Positions 32,097 through 35,476 of a stretch of 35,476 bases of DNA are shown piece by piece. The stretch covers positions 1 through 35,476 of the forward strand of contig CAKXKM010000013.1 of the NCBI GenBank assembly GCA_934876235.1. Reading direction: 5' to 3'. The notes under the pieces are model-generated. The model did not search any database. It had not been told where the DNA came from and was given only the letters and a program-made list of their open reading frames with translations. This DNA is from Collinsella sp. AF02-46-1 (GTDB lineage Bacteria; Actinomycetota; Coriobacteriia; Coriobacteriales; Coriobacteriaceae). How positions within the stretch are numbered: the first letter of the stretch is position 1; every line of letters starts with the position of its first letter. Position numbers and translations under genes: made by a program.

Positions 32097-32906
32097 ATGA
32101 TCGGAACTCACACTTCATCGTCATACACTCCGCACGTCGACGTCGACCCCGCCGACCGCCCGCTTATCCTGGTAGCACCGCGCTGGGAAGAAGCGAAGCC
32201 CTTTTTGAGCGAGACGCTCTCCCCCAACGAGGAAATCGCAAGTGTCTTTGTCGATGCCATCCTTGCCGCCGGCGGCCTGCCGCTGCAGATGTCCATCACC
32301 GAGGACATTGAGGTCATCCGTCATTACGTCGATATCGCCGACGGCATCGCCATTCCCGGCGGCCCCGATGTCAATCCCAAACGTTGGGGCGATGATCGAC
32401 CCTACGACCCCACCCTCTGTTGCGAGATCCGCGATAGCTTTGAGTTTAAGCTGGTCGGCGAGGTGCTCCGCGCCAAAAAGCCGCTCTTTACCACCTGCCG
32501 CGGCACGCAGTTGCTCAATGTCGCCACCGGCGGCACCCTGTGCATGGACGTGCCAAGCCTGGGTGCGCGCGAAGGCCGCACGCAGTGGCGCCATACCCAC
32601 GTGCTCAACGACCCCGTGCACCCTGTCGAGGTCATGCCGGGCTCGCTGCTGGAGCGCGTGGTTGGCAGACACAAGCTGATCCAGACCAACTCGGCACATC
32701 ACTGCTGCGTCGATCGTCTGGGCAAAAGCACGCGTTTGGTCGCCAAGGCAACCGACGGCGTTCCCGAGTGCATCGAAGTCGAAGGCCAGCCTTTCTGCCT
32801 GGGCGTGCAATGGCATCCCGAGTACACCTGGCAGACGCTCGAGACCGACTTTAACCTGTGGAAGTCGTTTGTCGAGGCAGCGGCAAAGGTAAAGCAAGCC
32901 CGCTAG
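32097..32906 (+). CDS. Gamma-glutamyl-gamma-aminobutyrate hydrolase family protein (C26)
   Basis: 269-aa class-I glutamine-amidotransferase-like hydrolase. The nucleophile is Cys134 in TTCRGTQ and the other triad residues are His240 and Glu242 in GVQWHPE. GGPDVNP is at about residue 87. PuuD-type enzymes hydrolyse gamma-glutamyl-GABA and folylpoly-gamma-glutamate-like bonds and release glutamate. It follows the glutamate-type importer with no terminator, so it may share the transcript. The SD is weak (GAAAG). The substrate is uncertain. Confidence 0.9.
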   Translation: MIGTHTSSSYTPHVDVDPADRPLILVAPRWEEAKPFLSETLSPNEEIASVFVDAILAAGGLPLQMSITEDIEVIRHYVDIADGIAIPGGPDVNPKRWGDDRPYDPTLCCEIRDSFEFKLVGEVLRAKKPLFTTCRGTQLLNVATGGTLCMDVPSLGAREGRTQWRHTHVLNDPVHPVEVMPGSLLERVVGRHKLIQTNSAHHCCVDRLGKSTRLVAKATDGVPECIEVEGQPFCLGVQWHPEYTWQTLETDFNLWKSFVEAAAKVKQAR

Positions 32907-32939
32907 CTCGCGAATCACACAGGCTTAAACCTTCCATGC

Positions 32940-32982
32940 CAGGGGGGGCGGACACCAGCCACGGTGCCCGCCCCCCTGTATT
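32940..32982 (+). terminator. Likely terminator of the amino-acid operon
   Basis: The C7-flanked hairpin pairs CAGGGGGG (from 32940) with CCCCCCTG (32971-32978), with inner GC pairs, one bulged G, and TATTTGAT after. Confidence 0.65.
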
Positions 32983-33016
32983 TGATACGCTCGGTATGTT
33001 TATCCCTCACAAACAA

Positions 33017-33835
33017 TCAAAGAAATCTCGACCACAATCGGTCGACCGTAAAGCAGATGGCAAAAACGCTTGCTACGTTTATGAGGCAGTCAATTAAAAT
33101 CGAAACGCATTGACCGTCCCCCAACGGGGTCACGCCGCAAATCCACATGAGCATCGAGGCTGGAAGCGGAAGCATGGAATTGGCCCCGATCTGTATGTAG
33201 ATCGCTACGACGTTGACAAGCAACAGCATGCCAATCGGACCGAAGCCGGACCCAAAATAGGAAACAACGATTACGCAAGAAACCACGTATGCAAGGCAGG
33301 CGGCGGCAGCAAGAACAAGTCGATAGCAAAATACATGCAGGTTGAAATACTGCTGAGCATCCAAAACGATCGCGCAGTTAAGACAGTACAAAACGACACT
33401 CGTCAGGATAAACGCGCCCAAAAGGGCGAACGAAGACAGCATCGCTCGCGCAACGATAGCGCACACACGCTTCCCTCCCCGAGCCTCCGACAACCCCCAC
33501 GGTTCCTCAATAAAGCCCGAACTGACAAAGCGCGGTACAATGCAAGCCGCGATGAACGGAAAGAACAATGCATGAGCCAACGGGGCTACGTTGAACAGCA
33601 GACCACGAAAAACCTCTGCATTACCAAATAGAAGGACATCCTCCGCCGATAGCGGAAGCGTCGGGTCCGGGAAAAAGCCCAAGAAACTGTTCTCACGGAG
33701 GCTACAGAACCACATCGGGAAAGAATTAAGCTGCAATACCACCATGCACGCATAAATTACCAGGATTAAGGCGTACGTCCATTTGATCACACGCTTCCAT
33801 TCTGAATGGAGGAATCTTTTAATCTGATGAGCCAT
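33017..33835 (-). CDS. ABC exporter permease (lantibiotic-immunity type), second
   Basis: 272-aa polytopic protein with about six helices, an N-terminal basic segment (HQIKRFLHSEWKR), and no EAA loop: the layout of ABC-2 permeases of the LanE/LanG and BcrB class. ATG 33833-33835 has GGGGG upstream and overlaps the first permease by 17 bases. Third gene of an ATPase-permease-permease unit. It is AT-richer than most of the window. Confidence 0.8.
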   Translation of the reverse strand: MAHQIKRFLHSEWKRVIKWTYALILVIYACMVVLQLNSFPMWFCSLRENSFLGFFPDPTLPLSAEDVLLFGNAEVFRGLLFNVAPLAHALFFPFIAACIVPRFVSSGFIEEPWGLSEARGGKRVCAIVARAMLSSFALLGAFILTSVVLYCLNCAIVLDAQQYFNLHVFCYRLVLAAAACLAYVVSCVIVVSYFGSGFGPIGMLLLVNVVAIYIQIGANSMLPLPASMLMWICGVTPLGDGQCVSILIDCLINVASVFAICFTVDRLWSRFL

Positions 33836-34643
33836 TGGGCACACCCCCAGCATGAAAGCTCACGAGAACGTAAACCAAAACCGATAGACAGCTGACCGCC
33901 ACGCCATATCCCAGAAGCGTCAGCTGGCCCATATCGCTATACCCAAGGGCGCATCCGACTCCAAGATACGGCCCAGGAAGGAAGAAGATCCATCGCAAGG
34001 ATGGTATAGGTGCCTGAAGGAAGGCTCCGTAGAGCGTCAAGCTCATGACAAATCCGATTATTACCACAGCCCCGCTCAATACGGCGCTGCTTGTAATCCG
34101 ATAGATGGTCACCGTCTCCAACGCAACTGATATCACCAATACGGCGTTGATTATCATCGCAGGCAAAAATGCAGCCAGTATGTCGTGCGCACAGCTTTGC
34201 TCACCACGTATTATGGCTATAGCAAAAAGAAGAAGGCAGAGCGCACTATATGCTGCGCCGATTATTAAAGCAGACGAAAGTACATGTGCCAGAGCCCCGT
34301 TAAAGCGGGCAAGACCTCTTGCTGAAGAAATTCGGCATCCCTCTTCATAGCCGCGCTCCTGTAAAATCGCCAGGCAAACGATGAGCGGAACGAACAGAGA
34401 GGTGCCGGCAAAAGCACTGCGCACTAGGGACTCATCAGGCGCAGAAGAGTCGATTACATTCCAAAAGAATCCAATATCCTCCCCAAAAACGCTATTGCCA
34501 AAGGCGAGCAACGTTGTTCCGCCTTTTAGAAAGACACCGAAGAGAAGGCCGAACGCCAGCATAAGCGCAAGACCAAACTTCGCTGGAAACATCCCGTGCA
34601 AACGCATCATATCTGCCTTTATGGAATGGATCGCCCGCTTCAT
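33819..34643 (-). CDS. ABC exporter permease (lantibiotic-immunity type), first
   Basis: 274-aa protein with about six helices and an N-terminal HSIKADMMRLHG segment typical of ABC-2 permeases. It starts in the ATGA overlap with the ATPase gene and ends inside the second permease, so all three are coupled. Size, order and overlap fit LanFEG-type export. No substrate motif. Confidence 0.8.
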   Translation of the reverse strand: MKRAIHSIKADMMRLHGMFPAKFGLALMLAFGLLFGVFLKGGTTLLAFGNSVFGEDIGFFWNVIDSSAPDESLVRSAFAGTSLFVPLIVCLAILQERGYEEGCRISSARGLARFNGALAHVLSSALIIGAAYSALCLLLFAIAIIRGEQSCAHDILAAFLPAMIINAVLVISVALETVTIYRITSSAVLSGAVVIIGFVMSLTLYGAFLQAPIPSLRWIFFLPGPYLGVGCALGYSDMGQLTLLGYGVAVSCLSVLVYVLVSFHAGGVPNGSSD

Positions 34644-35365
34644 AGCGAGACCGCCTTCATCAAGCGCCTGTAATACTCTTTTAGGGACGACGCCTCATCC
34701 CTTATGACGTCCATCGATTCCTTTTTTAGCAGTTCGCCGTCATGAATAAACACGCAACTTGTTGCAACCGATGCCAACTCATCCAAATCATGGCTAGAGA
34801 TGAGCATGGTCTTACCCTGTTCTCGATTCAATCGGCCGATAAGGGCCCATATACTCTCGATGCCCAGCGGGTCCAACCCATTTGCCGGCTCATCGAAAAT
34901 TAGTACGTCGGTGTCGCCCAATAAAGCCGTAGCTATATCCAGTCGCCGTTTCATTCCCAGAGAAAAACTGCTCACGCTCTTTTTCTCATCGGCATCCAGC
35001 CCGACTAGGCTCAAAACGCGAGGAATCTCACGCTTCTCATCGAGCCCCCATTCCGCACATCGGATTTGAAGATTCTCAACCGCACTGAGAGATTGGTATG
35101 CTCCGCTGGAATCTGGCACATAGCCGACACGCGTCCGCATCAGGCTTAGCTCTTTTTTCGACTTGCCCCCAAAGAGTTCTACGCTCCCCGACGATGGCTC
35201 ACAGAGGCCCAGCACTATTTTAATAAGCGTGCTTTTACCCGCCCCGTTTGCACCGACAAGGGCACAGAGCTCAGACTGATGCACCTCGAAGGAAACGTCA
35301 TGCAAAACGTGCCGTTTCCCGTAGCGTTTTGAAACTTTTGATAGCTTTATCGCTGGTGCGTTCAT
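34640..35365 (-). CDS. ABC exporter ATPase (BcrA/LanF type)
   Basis: 241-aa ATPase. Walker A is GANGAGKST (38-46), signature FSLGMKRRLDIA, Walker B VLIFDEPANGLDP, switch His in SSHDLDEL. FSLGMKRR with LGMKRRL is usual for drug and bacteriocin self-protection ATPases (BcrA, LanF). The ATG at 35363-35365 follows GGGAGG; an in-frame extension to the right has no SD. A minus-strand TTGTCA near 35430 could be a -35, without a convincing -10. What precedes it lies outside the window. Confidence 0.9.
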   Translation of the reverse strand: MNAPAIKLSKVSKRYGKRHVLHDVSFEVHQSELCALVGANGAGKSTLIKIVLGLCEPSSGSVELFGGKSKKELSLMRTRVGYVPDSSGAYQSLSAVENLQIRCAEWGLDEKREIPRVLSLVGLDADEKKSVSSFSLGMKRRLDIATALLGDTDVLIFDEPANGLDPLGIESIWALIGRLNREQGKTMLISSHDLDELASVATSCVFIHDGELLKKESMDVIRDEASSLKEYYRRLMKAVSL

Positions 35366-35476
35366 TGGCCTCCCGTTCTGCTTGATAGCAAAACCGCTCG
35401 GTGACGCATAATTTCTTTCGCAAATTGACAACCGCATAGCGGAACACGGCCCGCGCCCCGTCATATGATTTCTAGC

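Overview
The window looks like a chromosomal segment of a high-GC, Gram-positive gut actinobacterium of class Coriobacteriia, probably Collinsella or a close relative. This is inferred from gene content and codon bias: lgt, coaX, an OPT transporter, a very large fused 2-hydroxyacyl-CoA dehydratase activase, an LPXTG-like anchored Ala-rich coiled-coil protein, and frequent GTG/TTG starts behind strong Shine-Dalgarno (SD) sites. I saw no rRNA, tRNA, insertion sequence or true CRISPR array. I had no database access, so family names come from recognised motifs.

Layout. (1) 1-5783, all minus strand: coaX, a dCMP deaminase, a NifU-type scaffold, lgt, a large polytopic membrane protein and yebC (cut by the window edge). 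Small palindromic repeats sit between several of them. (2) 5999-7702, plus: an OPT-family transporter with a strong terminator. (3) 7904-11359, minus: a 1151-aa surface protein with a CAP domain between two long coiled coils, a sortase-type tail, and a G9 tract just after the signal peptide. (4) 11667-12806, plus: a DUF389 membrane protein carrying a perfect EF-hand loop. (5) 12932-13381, minus: a small membrane-anchored orphan. A 480-bp gap follows that holds a nested 131-bp inverted-repeat element. (6) 13863-19375, minus: a TetR regulator plus the 1596-aa iron-sulfur activase. (7) 19497-22495, minus: a Cof-type HAD phosphatase, an MFS exporter and its TetR regulator, with well-formed operators. 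(8) 22570-24204, minus: an amt-P-II pair. (9) 24403-25962, minus: a CmpB-like membrane protein and an HD hydrolase. (10) 26191-27972, plus: a divergent DXS-like enzyme. (11) 27973-28622: a 650-bp gene-free stretch with an unusual array of six 15-bp repeats in strictly alternating orientation at a 40-bp period. (12) 28623-32906, plus: a glutamate-type ABC importer operon with a class-I glutamine-amidotransferase-like gamma-glutamyl hydrolase. (13) 33017-35365, minus: a three-gene ABC exporter of lantibiotic-immunity (LanFEG/Bcr) type with AT-richer sequence.

Functional themes are nitrogen and glutamate handling (amt, P-II, amino-acid importer, gamma-glutamyl hydrolase, OPT peptide uptake), envelope biology (lgt, anchored CAP protein, Tat-type lipoprotein), and drug or peptide export under TetR control. 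The least explained structure is non-coding: the 28029-28244 alternating array, a dispersed family of short hairpins with the conserved loop core CCTGTCCC, and the 13615-13745 element.
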